Origin: Afipia sp.
GTDB taxonomy: Bacteria; Pseudomonadota; Alphaproteobacteria; Rhizobiales; Xanthobacteraceae
Direction: 5' to 3'
Length of the DNA stretch: 37,417 bases
NCBI GenBank assembly: GCA_017308495.1
Contig: JAFKES010000083.1
Span: 1 to 37,417 of the forward strand
Below are positions 28,294-37,417 of the stretch, piece after piece (within the stretch, counting starts at the first letter, position 1; the number at the start of each line of letters is the position of its first letter). The notes below the pieces were generated by a model. That model searched no databases and was not told where the DNA came from. It saw nothing but the letters and a program-made list of their open reading frames with translations. Made by a program: the position numbers and the translations under genes.

Positions 28294-28546
28294 CGGCGCG
28301 TTTTCAGGCGAGAGGATGCGGCTTCCGTCAGGCCCTGCCGCCCCTGTGGGGCTGAGCCCGGGACCTGGACCTGCGACACATCGCTTCGCATGCACAACGC
28401 GCCACTCTTTTGCAAAGAGCAGACAACCCGCCATTGGGCCGGGTTTTCGTTCTGCGTGCAGCCTTAACTGGCCTGCACAAAACTGATATGGGAGGAAGAA
28501 ACGGGGCTTCAAGAGGCTCTCGCCAGCTAGTTTATCGGATTTTTTT

Positions 28547-28646
28547 CGTCATGGCCGGGCTCGTCCCGGCCATCCACGTCTTGGCTTCTTGATATATGCC
28601 GTTCCAAAGAAAGACGTGGATGCCCGGCACAGGGCCGGGCATGACG
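28547..28646. repeat. 100-base palindromic intergenic repeat
   Basis: The element runs from CGTCATGGCCGGG to CCGGGCATGACG. Its left arm has its own hairpin (ATGGCCGGG/CCCGGCCAT), then CCACGTCTTGG; the right arm has AAGACGTGGATG and a second hairpin (TGCCCGGC/GCCGGGCA). The two arms are also complementary to each other, so cruciform or long-hairpin forms are possible. A half-copy is at 1297-1330. It lies just upstream of the alpha/beta hydrolase gene. Confidence 0.8.
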
Positions 28647-28688
28647 AAGCCGATTGATTTACGTTGCCCATAGACAATGCGGTCCCCC

Positions 28689-29636
28689 ATGACGCTCGTT
28701 TCCATTCCCGCCAATCCGGTCCCCGACAACGTGGTGAGCGGCACCATCCGCACGCCGGACGGCATCAACCTGCGCTTCGCGCGCTGGCAGCCCCCCGCGG
28801 GCCGCAAGGGCACGGTGTGTGTGTTCACCGGGCGCGGCGAATGCATCGAGAAATATTTCGAGGTGGTGCGTGAACTGCGCGCGCGTGGCTTCGCGGTGGC
28901 GATGATCGACTGGCGCGGGCAGGGTCATTCGGCACGGCAGTTGCGGGATCGGCGCAAGGGTTATGTGCGGCGCTTCTCCGATTTCGAGATCGACGTCGAA
29001 ACCTTCGTGCAGCAGATCATGCTGCCGGATTGCCCGCCGCCTTATTACGCGCTGGCGCATTCCATGGGCGGTGCGGTGATGCTGCGTCTCGCCCACGCCG
29101 GCAAGCGCTGGTTCGACCGCATGGTGCTGTCGGCGCCGATGATCGACCTGCCGGGACTGGCGACGGCGCTGCCGACCCGCCTTCTGGTGCGCACGCTGCG
29201 GCTGGTCGGGATGGGCGGCCGGTTCGTCCCCGGCGGCAACGGCGAACTCGCCGGCACCGCGGCTTTTCCCGACAACGATCTGACCTCGGACCCGATACGC
29301 TACGCCCGCAACGTCGCGATTCTTGCGGAAGACCCGACGCTTGGCATCGGCGCGCCGACGGTGGCGTGGGCCGACAGTGCGTTCAAGACCATCGTGGAAT
29401 TTCGCGAGGCGAACTATCCCCAGCGCATCCGCCAGCCGATCCTGATGCTGGCGGCGGGCGCCGACGCGGTGGTTTCCACCCCGGCCATCGAGGAGTTCGC
29501 CTATCATCTGCGCGCCGGGTCGCATCTGGTGATCGCCGGGGCGAAGCACGAAATCCTGCAGGAGCAGGATCGCTACCGCGAGCAGTTCTGGGCGGCGTTC
29601 GACGCCTTCGTGCCGGGCACGCCGTTATTCAAGTAA
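28689..29636 (+). CDS. alpha/beta hydrolase, lysophospholipase-like
   Basis: A 315-residue alpha/beta hydrolase of the PldB/lysophospholipase type (COG2267-like). The oxyanion region is VFTGRGECIEKY (45-56), DWRGQGHS lies at 74-81, the nucleophile is Ser125 in AHSMGGAV, the acid is Asp259 in AAGADAVV, and the base is His287 in GAKHEIL, so the triad is complete. No signal peptide, hence cytosolic or peripheral. Two in-frame ATGs exist (28677 and 28689); neither has a clear ribosome binding site, and I prefer 28689 because the first four codons lie close to the repeat. It is convergent with the M16 pair, only 6 bases apart. Confidence 0.88.
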   Translation: MTLVSIPANPVPDNVVSGTIRTPDGINLRFARWQPPAGRKGTVCVFTGRGECIEKYFEVVRELRARGFAVAMIDWRGQGHSARQLRDRRKGYVRRFSDFEIDVETFVQQIMLPDCPPPYYALAHSMGGAVMLRLAHAGKRWFDRMVLSAPMIDLPGLATALPTRLLVRTLRLVGMGGRFVPGGNGELAGTAAFPDNDLTSDPIRYARNVAILAEDPTLGIGAPTVAWADSAFKTIVEFREANYPQRIRQPILMLAAGADAVVSTPAIEEFAYHLRAGSHLVIAGAKHEILQEQDRYREQFWAAFDAFVPGTPLFK

Positions 29637-29642
29637 CGCGCC

Positions 29643-31010
29643 TCAATTCGCCTTCGGCGCGGTGGCCGGGGCCGCGTCGGCCTGTGACGCGCGGCCGACG
29701 CTGACGCTGAGCAGGCCCTGGCCCCACAGCCGCCGGGCGGCGCGGCGGGCGTCGTCCAGCGTCACCGCATCGACGATGGCGTTGCGGCGTTCGATATAGT
29801 CGATGCCGAGATTGTCGATCTGGTATTGCACCAACGCGCCGGCGATCTTCGACGATGTGTCGAGCGCCAGCATCTGCGAGCCCTTGAGATAGGACTTGGC
29901 CTCGTCGAGCTCCTTCTGCGTCGGGCCGTCGTTGCCCATGCGCGCGACCTCGCCGGTGATGACCTCCAGCGTCTCGGCCGCCTTGTCGCCGCGGGTCGCG
30001 GTCGCGCCCGCGAACAGTGAGGAATTGCGCATCCACACCAGCGACGTCGAGACCGAATAGGCCAGCCCGCGCTTTTCGCGGACTTCCGTGTACAGCCGCG
30101 ACGACAGCGTGCCGCCGCCGAGGATGTAGTTGCCGATATAGGCCGCCATGAAATCGGGGTCGTGGCGGGCGATGCCGGGACCGCCGAAATTGATCGCGGT
30201 CTGCGGCACGTCGAGGATCACTGACGTGTGTCGCGGCGGCTTGGTGGCTTGGACGTCGGCCACCGCCACGAGGTCGGCCTTCGCGGGCAGCGCGCCGAAG
30301 GTGGAATCGAGCAGCTTGCCCAGCGCCGTGGCGTCGATGTCGCCGACTACGGCGACCTTGAGCGTGTCCTTCGCCAGCACGCGCTTGGCATAGGCGCGCA
30401 GGTCGGCGGCCTCGATGGTCGGAAGGCTCTCCAGCGTGCCGTTGGTCGGGCGCGCATAGGGGTGGGTGCCGTAGGCCTGCTCCCAGAAGCGGCGGCCGGC
30501 GATGGATCCCGGGTTGGTGCTCTCGCGGCGCGCGCTCGACAGCATCTGGGCGCGGATGCGTTCCAGGGCCTCGGCGTCGAACCGCGCCGCGGTGAGCGAC
30601 AGCCGGAGCAGGCCGAAGGCCTCGTTGCTGTCGCCTTTCAGCATCCGCAGCGAACCGCGCAGATAGTCGCGGCTGGTGGAGAAGTTCATCTCGATGGCGC
30701 GGCGTTCGAGGCGCTCGTGGAAGGCGTTGGAGTCGAGATCGGCGGCGCCTTCGTCGAGCATGTTGCCGGTGAAGCTCGCGGTGCCGGCCTTGGTCGCCGG
30801 GTCTTGCGCCGAACCGCCGATGAAGGCGTATTCCATCGCCACCAGCGGCACGGTGGCGTCCTGCACGAACCAGGCCTCGATGCCGCCCGGGGTGACGAGG
30901 CGCTGGATCTTGGCGGCGGCGAAGGCCGGTGCGGACAGCAACGAAAGGGCGGGTGCGGCGAGGGGCAGCGCGGCGGTGGCCTGCAGCAGGCGGCGGCGGG
31001 TGATGATCAC
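29643..31010 (-). CDS. M16 peptidase family protein, non-catalytic partner
   Basis: A 455-residue exported M16-family protein. The N terminus MIITRRRLLQ with an Ala/Leu core ending AFA is a Tat-like or Sec signal peptide. The position where active members have HxxEH reads SFTGNMLDEG, so zinc cannot be bound in the usual way. The second-subunit signature is retained: GGGTLSSRLYTEVREKRGLAYSV, with the Arg/Tyr pair that binds substrate carboxylates. Such proteins form the inactive half of a two-subunit clam-shell. Its ATG overlaps the stop of the upstream active M16 gene (ATGA), so the two are translationally coupled and very likely form a complex. Confidence 0.92.
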   Translation of the reverse strand: MIITRRRLLQATAALPLAAPALSLLSAPAFAAAKIQRLVTPGGIEAWFVQDATVPLVAMEYAFIGGSAQDPATKAGTASFTGNMLDEGAADLDSNAFHERLERRAIEMNFSTSRDYLRGSLRMLKGDSNEAFGLLRLSLTAARFDAEALERIRAQMLSSARRESTNPGSIAGRRFWEQAYGTHPYARPTNGTLESLPTIEAADLRAYAKRVLAKDTLKVAVVGDIDATALGKLLDSTFGALPAKADLVAVADVQATKPPRHTSVILDVPQTAINFGGPGIARHDPDFMAAYIGNYILGGGTLSSRLYTEVREKRGLAYSVSTSLVWMRNSSLFAGATATRGDKAAETLEVITGEVARMGNDGPTQKELDEAKSYLKGSQMLALDTSSKIAGALVQYQIDNLGIDYIERRNAIVDAVTLDDARRAARRLWGQGLLSVSVGRASQADAAPATAPKAN

Positions 31011-32392
31011 GAGCGTTTCTCCTCGCGCCGGGTGGCCGTGGCGGTGGTGTCCTTGACGAGATAACCGGTCACCGAGCGCTTCTTCTGCAGCCAGTTTCGC
31101 GCGGCGTCGCGCACCTGTTCGGCGGTGACCGCGCGGATGCGGTCGGGCCAGGCGCGCACGTCGTCGACGCTCTGGCCGACGCTGATCGCCGCGCCGTACC
31201 AGCGCGCCAGCGTGGTCTGGCTGTCCTGGGCGTACACGGATTCGGCGATCATCTGGGTCTTGGCCCGTTCGAGGTCCTCGGCGGGCACGGGTTCGCTCGC
31301 AAGCCGCGCGATGATGTCGTCGACGGCCTGCTCGAGCTGTGGAAATTCGACGCCGGGCTTGGGCGAAGCGGCGATGACAAACTGGGTCGGGTCGATCGCG
31401 GTGGACTGGTACCAGGACCCGGCGCTGACCGCGAGCCCCTTGTCCACCACCAGCGTACGGTTGAGGTAGGAGTTGCTGCCGCTGCCCATCAACTGGTTCA
31501 GCACTTCGAGCGCCGCGCTTTCCTCCGGTGGCGCCGACAGCGCCGAGGGGGCGAGGTAATAGCGACGCAGCGCCGGCTGCTCGACGCGCGGATCGGCCAG
31601 CGTCACCGTGCGCGGCGCGGCCGGCGCGGGCTCCTGCGGCCGCAGGCGCTTGGCGGGAATCGCCGGCTGCGGCGGGATCTTGCCGTAGGCCGCTTCCACC
31701 ATGGGGCGGACCTCGTCGGCGCTGACGTCGCCGGCAATCACCAGCGTGGCGTTGTTGGGAGCATAGAAGCGGCGATAGAACGCCAGCGCGTCCTCGCGGT
31801 TGAGCTGTTCGATCTCGCCGCGCCAGCCGATCACCGGCCGCCCGTAAGGGTGGTTGAGATAGAGCGCCGCCATGATCTGTTCGGCGAGCCGCGCATCCGG
31901 ATTGTTGCCGACGCGCATGTTGTGCTCTTCGAGCACCACATCGCGCTCGGGCAGCACGTTCTCGTCCTTGAGAATCAGGCCAGTCATGCGGTCGGCCTCG
32001 AACGCCATGATAGCCTGGAGTTTGTCGCGCGACACCCGCTGGAAATAGGCGGTGTAATCGGAGGAGGTGAAGGCGTTCTCGTTGCCGCCGACGCGGGCGA
32101 TGAACTGCGAGAACTCGCCGGCCGGGTGGGTGGCGGTGCCCTTGAACATCAGGTGTTCGAGAAAATGCGCCAGGCCCGATTTGCCCGGGGTCTCGTCGGC
32201 GGAGCCCACCTTGTACCAGATCATCTGGGTCACCACCGGGGTGCGGCGGTCGGGAATGACCACGACCTTGAGGCCGTTGTCGAGGGTGAAGGTCGCCGGC
32301 CCTTGCGGCGGCGCGGACTGGGCGGCCGCCGGAGCGGCGACGGACAGCAGGCCGAGGGTGGCGACGACAATGGCGGCGGGGCGGAGGGACAT
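31007..32392 (-). CDS. M16 zinc peptidase, catalytic subunit
   Basis: A 461-residue exported insulinase-type protease. Residues 1-25 are a signal peptide ending PAAAQ. The inverted zinc motif is His76-x-x-Glu79-His80 in HFLEHLMFKGT, and the distal ligand is Glu156 in LEEHNMR, at the usual spacing. The family turn YGRPVIGWRGEIEQL and the C-terminal half-domain follow. It likely degrades peptides or misfolded fragments in the periplasm together with the inactive subunit encoded by the overlapping downstream gene. Two adjacent ATGs (32395, 32392) are possible; 32392 has the better spacing from AGAG. It lies in the lspA-exported protein-M16 gene run. Confidence 0.93.
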   Translation of the reverse strand: MSLRPAAIVVATLGLLSVAAPAAAQSAPPQGPATFTLDNGLKVVVIPDRRTPVVTQMIWYKVGSADETPGKSGLAHFLEHLMFKGTATHPAGEFSQFIARVGGNENAFTSSDYTAYFQRVSRDKLQAIMAFEADRMTGLILKDENVLPERDVVLEEHNMRVGNNPDARLAEQIMAALYLNHPYGRPVIGWRGEIEQLNREDALAFYRRFYAPNNATLVIAGDVSADEVRPMVEAAYGKIPPQPAIPAKRLRPQEPAPAAPRTVTLADPRVEQPALRRYYLAPSALSAPPEESAALEVLNQLMGSGSNSYLNRTLVVDKGLAVSAGSWYQSTAIDPTQFVIAASPKPGVEFPQLEQAVDDIIARLASEPVPAEDLERAKTQMIAESVYAQDSQTTLARWYGAAISVGQSVDDVRAWPDRIRAVTAEQVRDAARNWLQKKRSVTGYLVKDTTATATRREEKRS

Positions 32393-32517
32393 CATGATGC
32401 TCTGCTGGATGATGCTCTGTCGGGCGCCCGGTCTGCCGGGGCCCGGATGGGGGTCAACAGCCACGTCCGGCGGATCGCGATCAGGCGAAGCCGCGCGGCC
32501 GACGACGTCGCCGGATT

Positions 32518-33258
32518 TTACTGCCAGCGCTTTTCGCAGCGGGCGGTAGTGGGATCGCAGACCTCGATCGGCGCTTTCGCCGGGCCAGTGCCGTAAGCGA
32601 AGTTCGGCGACGGGGTCTGGTAGCCCGCCGGCGGCTGGGTCAGCTCTTCGCGCTCGGGCTCGGTGGTGAACGTCTCGGTCTCGCTCTTGTTGCTGCCGCC
32701 GAGCACGCTGGAGAACAGTCCGCCCGTATAGCCGAGCTGGGACGGCATCAACATGATCGAGCTTTTGGAAGTGGAGGTGCTGCCGAAACCGGTGTCGTCG
32801 CGCGTGACTTTTTCGCGCCCGCCGCGGGTGGCAAGTTCACTCGGCATCAGCGGCCGGCGCGCCTCTTCCGGCGTCTTCGGCTTCTGCTTGGCCAGTTCGC
32901 GGGCCGCCTTTCGCGCGGCGATGTCGGGGTCCTTCGGCCAGTTCGGAGCAAGCGCCTGCTTTTTCGTCTCCGGCGGGGGCAATTGGTTGACGTTGGACGG
33001 CAGCACCAGCGGCGAGCGTTCGCGGTACTCGATCTCCTTGTCGGCGGGACCCTTGCCGCCGAGACCGCTCATGAGGTTGTCGATCAGCCGCCGTTCGAAG
33101 GTCCTGTCGTCGGTCTGGTCATCGTCTTCCTGGGCGCGGGCCGCGCCGGTGCCGAGAACAAGGCCGACGCCGAACAGGATCACGGCCAGCCGCAGCATGC
33201 GCATCGATCCGGACCGCCGCTTCCGCACATCCGAACCCTTATCGCCGGTCTCACGCAT
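32518..33258 (-). CDS. exported protein between lspA and the M16 genes (DUF3035-like position)
   Basis: A 246-residue protein. Residues 1-40 hold a basic start and one hydrophobic segment (LRLAVILFGVGLVLG) ending ARAQ, so it is exported or anchored. The segment RSPLVLPSNVNQLPPP recalls the PLVxPPxxxLxPP motif of DUF3035 proteins, which sit at this locus in other alphaproteobacteria; the similarity is short and I hold it loosely. The rest is Lys/Pro/Ser-rich and probably disordered, with two Cys near the C terminus (EVCDPTTARCEK). I start at ATG 33258: AGGA is 8 bases upstream, whereas the ATG at 33267 touches it. Confidence 0.75.
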   Translation of the reverse strand: MRETGDKGSDVRKRRSGSMRMLRLAVILFGVGLVLGTGAARAQEDDDQTDDRTFERRLIDNLMSGLGGKGPADKEIEYRERSPLVLPSNVNQLPPPETKKQALAPNWPKDPDIAARKAARELAKQKPKTPEEARRPLMPSELATRGGREKVTRDDTGFGSTSTSKSSIMLMPSQLGYTGGLFSSVLGGSNKSETETFTTEPEREELTQPPAGYQTPSPNFAYGTGPAKAPIEVCDPTTARCEKRWQ

Positions 33259-33374
33259 TGCGTTCATCCTGAGCGCCCATCCCGATCCGTTGAGCCGATT
33301 GTCTTGCGCCGATCCGTTCCGGCGCGCGGCCGCTCCCTCCCGGGATATTCGCCGCAGGCTCCGTCTATCCCGGG

Positions 33375-33875
33375 TTATCGGGGCGTTTTTGCGGCACCCG
33401 GGGTTACGAATGAGTCATACAGGAGGGCCGCCACCCCCGCAACGATGGCCACGTCGGCAAGGTTAAACACATACCAGTTATAGGTTTTTCCGCCGATCTC
33501 GGCATGGAGCAGGGCGAAATCCACCACTGCCCCGTGGACGAGGCGGTCGATGCCGTTGCCGATCGCTCCGCCGATGATGAGGCCGAGCCCGACCACTGCA
33601 AGGCGGGTGCCGGCGCGCGCCATCCAGATACCGAGCGCGAGCACCGCCACGATCTTGATCGCCAGCAGCACGGTCTGGCCGACGGGGCCGGAATCCTGGA
33701 ACCAGCCGTAGCTGATGCCAGTGTTCCAGGCGAGCACGAGATCGAGGAACGGCAGCACCCGCACGGTGCCGCGCGGGCCGAGCTCGAACACGTTCAGCAG
33801 CCACAGTTTCGAGGCCTGGTCCGCCAGTAGGGTGGCGAGGGCGACGAACAGTCCGGAGCGGAAGAAGGGGGACAT
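33375..33875 (-). CDS. lspA: lipoprotein signal peptidase II
   Basis: A 166-residue inner-membrane aspartyl protease that removes signal peptides from diacylated prolipoproteins. Four transmembrane helices are visible. The catalytic pair is Asp119 in GAVVDF and Asp141 in FNLADVAI, and the conserved GNGIDR (106-111) lies between. ATG 33875 has AAGG 5 bases upstream; the GTG at 33881 overlaps that site. ileS lies upstream in the same direction, the common ileS-lspA order, but a 209-base repeat now separates them. The exported protein and M16 genes follow. Confidence 0.95.
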   Translation of the reverse strand: MSPFFRSGLFVALATLLADQASKLWLLNVFELGPRGTVRVLPFLDLVLAWNTGISYGWFQDSGPVGQTVLLAIKIVAVLALGIWMARAGTRLAVVGLGLIIGGAIGNGIDRLVHGAVVDFALLHAEIGGKTYNWYVFNLADVAIVAGVAALLYDSFVTPGAAKTPR

Positions 33876-33889
33876 GGGCACCTTACTTT

Positions 33890-34098
33890 CCCTCTCCCCT
33901 TATGGGAGCGGGGGCTGAGCCATAAGCGCGTTTACGCGCGTCTTCGACGCGCTACGGCCGCGAAGCGGGTGAGGGGTGGCGTTGCGCGACATAGTCCGCT
34001 TGCCGCTCACCCGGCTCAATCTCGCTTTACTCGATTTCGCCATCCTCTCCCACCGAAAGGGCGTTCACGCCCGTCTTCGACGGGCTATGGGGAGAGGG
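33890..34098. repeat. palindromic intergenic repeat, copy downstream of ileS
   Basis: Two related half-elements joined head to head: one begins CCCTCTCCCC, the other ends GGGGAGAGGG, and each contains a GCGT-CGTCTTCGACG-type core. Bases 34044-34098 are identical, in inverted orientation, to 37024-37078, and the similarity continues with a few changes back to about 34007. It fills the ileS-lspA spacer. Confidence 0.85.
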
Positions 34099-34134
34099 AA
34101 AAGTTGTGGGGCGAGCTTGCATCAAGTGCCGGCT

Positions 34135-36965
<2,831 letters not shown>

Positions 36966-37022
36966 GGCGGGGTGAATAGCGCGTTTTGGCCGGAAGGGGA
37001 AACCCGATCAGCTGTCTTTCTT

Positions 37023-37197
37023 CCCCTCTCCCCATAGCCCGTCGAAGACGGGCGTGAACGCCCTTTCGGTGGGAGAGGGTGGCGGAAATCGAGCGAAGCG
37101 AGATTGAACCGGGTGAGGGGTATTTTCGCAATAATACCCCCTCACACCCGCTTCGCGGCTCCGCCGCTCAGCACCCTCTCCCACAAGGGGAGAGGGG
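37023..37197. repeat. palindromic intergenic repeat, copy upstream of ileS
   Basis: The element runs from CCCCTCTCCCC to GGGGAGAGGGG, with inner arms GGGTGAGGGG and CCCCCTCACACCCGC, giving an overall dyad. Its first 55 bases (from 37024) are the exact reverse complement of 34044-34098. It lies between ribF and ileS. Confidence 0.87.
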
Positions 37198-37204
37198 AGG
37201 AAGA

Positions 37205-37417
37205 TCACCCCACCTTCCCCAGCCTCGGAAAGGCGTCCGGCGCGGCCGCCAGCAGGGCGCGGGCTTTTGCGCTGTCGTCGTCCATCTGGCGCACCAGCGC
37301 CTCGAGGCCGTCGAATTTCAGTTCATCGCGGATGAAGCCGATGAAGGCCACGTCGATCCGCTGGCCGTAAAGGTCGTCCTTGAAGTCGAACAGGAACACT
37401 TCCAGCAGGGGGGCGCC
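37205..37417 (-). CDS. ribF: riboflavin kinase/FAD synthetase, C-terminal end (partial)
   Basis: The last 70 codons of RibF; the rest lies beyond the right edge. The fragment reads LLEVFLFDFKDDLYGQRIDV then AFIGFIRDELKFDGLEALVRQMDDD, which is the end of the riboflavin kinase domain: the E-x-F-L-F-D-F strand (the Glu is catalytic in this family), LYGQ and the closing helix with F-x-x-x-x-x-L. RibF makes FMN and then FAD. The ribF-ileS-lspA order is common in proteobacteria, which supports the identification. The fragment is in frame to the last base of the window. Confidence 0.92.
   Translation of the reverse strand, partial: GAPLLEVFLFDFKDDLYGQRIDVAFIGFIRDELKFDGLEALVRQMDDDSAKARALLAAAPDAFPRLGKVG

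Noticed and set aside
28359-28500. RpoH-type promoter for hsp20
   Set aside because: I could not find a CTTG-type -35 at suitable distance in this leader.
36966-37131. N-terminal extension of the ileS C-terminal frame to 37131
   Set aside because: This part runs through the palindromic repeat and in an incorrect frame relative to the true IleRS N terminus.

Overview
The window looks like chromosomal DNA of a high-GC alphaproteobacterium of the Bradyrhizobium/Rhodopseudomonas/Afipia group (Nitrobacteraceae). I base this on protein character, the rRNA 3' end, a ROSE-type thermosensor in front of a small heat-shock gene, the gene order ribF-ileS-lspA-(exported protein)-M16-M16, and several families of palindromic intergenic repeats typical of these genomes. 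The genus call is inference.

Layout. 1-374: 3' end of 23S rRNA, 5S rRNA and the rrn terminator. 573-1229: exported protein of unknown function. 1493-4872 (minus strand): SDR, MBL-fold hydrolase, FAH-family hydrolase and glutathione S-transferase, probably a small catabolic operon. 5089-6706: a 1.5 kb segment bounded by imperfect direct copies of the tRNA-fMet 3' end plus its terminator; it carries divergent DUF2239 and GIY-YIG genes, and the intact tRNA-fMet sits at its right edge. 6985-9636: GNAT acetyltransferase, MFS transporter and Fe-type superoxide dismutase. 9732-15566: a perfect Zur-box palindrome followed by a co-directional zinc block (His-rich membrane peptide, ABC ATPase, permease, zinc-binding protein, CobW-type GTPase with a His tract, WD40 protein, MgtC-like protein). 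15649-19944: galU, an MltB-like lytic transglycosylase and a DUF459/SGNH-like protein. 20023-26343: gltD and gltB (glutamate synthase) with a palindromic repeat between them. 26843-29636: exported protein, Hsp20 with a ROSE-type leader, and an alpha/beta hydrolase. 29643-37417 (minus strand): paired M16 peptidases, exported protein, lspA, ileS and the 3' end of ribF.

The most striking points are: (1) ileS as written is broken near 36104-36112 by a frame change combined with the absence of about 50 codons of the editing domain, which is hard to reconcile with an essential gene unless it is an assembly error or another ileS exists; (2) the tRNA-fMet-flanked mini-element, in which the duplicated tRNA end encodes the last residues of the DUF2239 protein; (3) the extended zinc block with a His-rich micro-protein and a cytosolic beta-propeller; (4) near-identical inverted repeats on either side of ileS; (5) two enzyme-family proteins (SDR, DUF459) that lack their canonical catalytic residues.

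Gene starts were chosen by eye from ribosome binding sites and family knowledge. No database search was possible.
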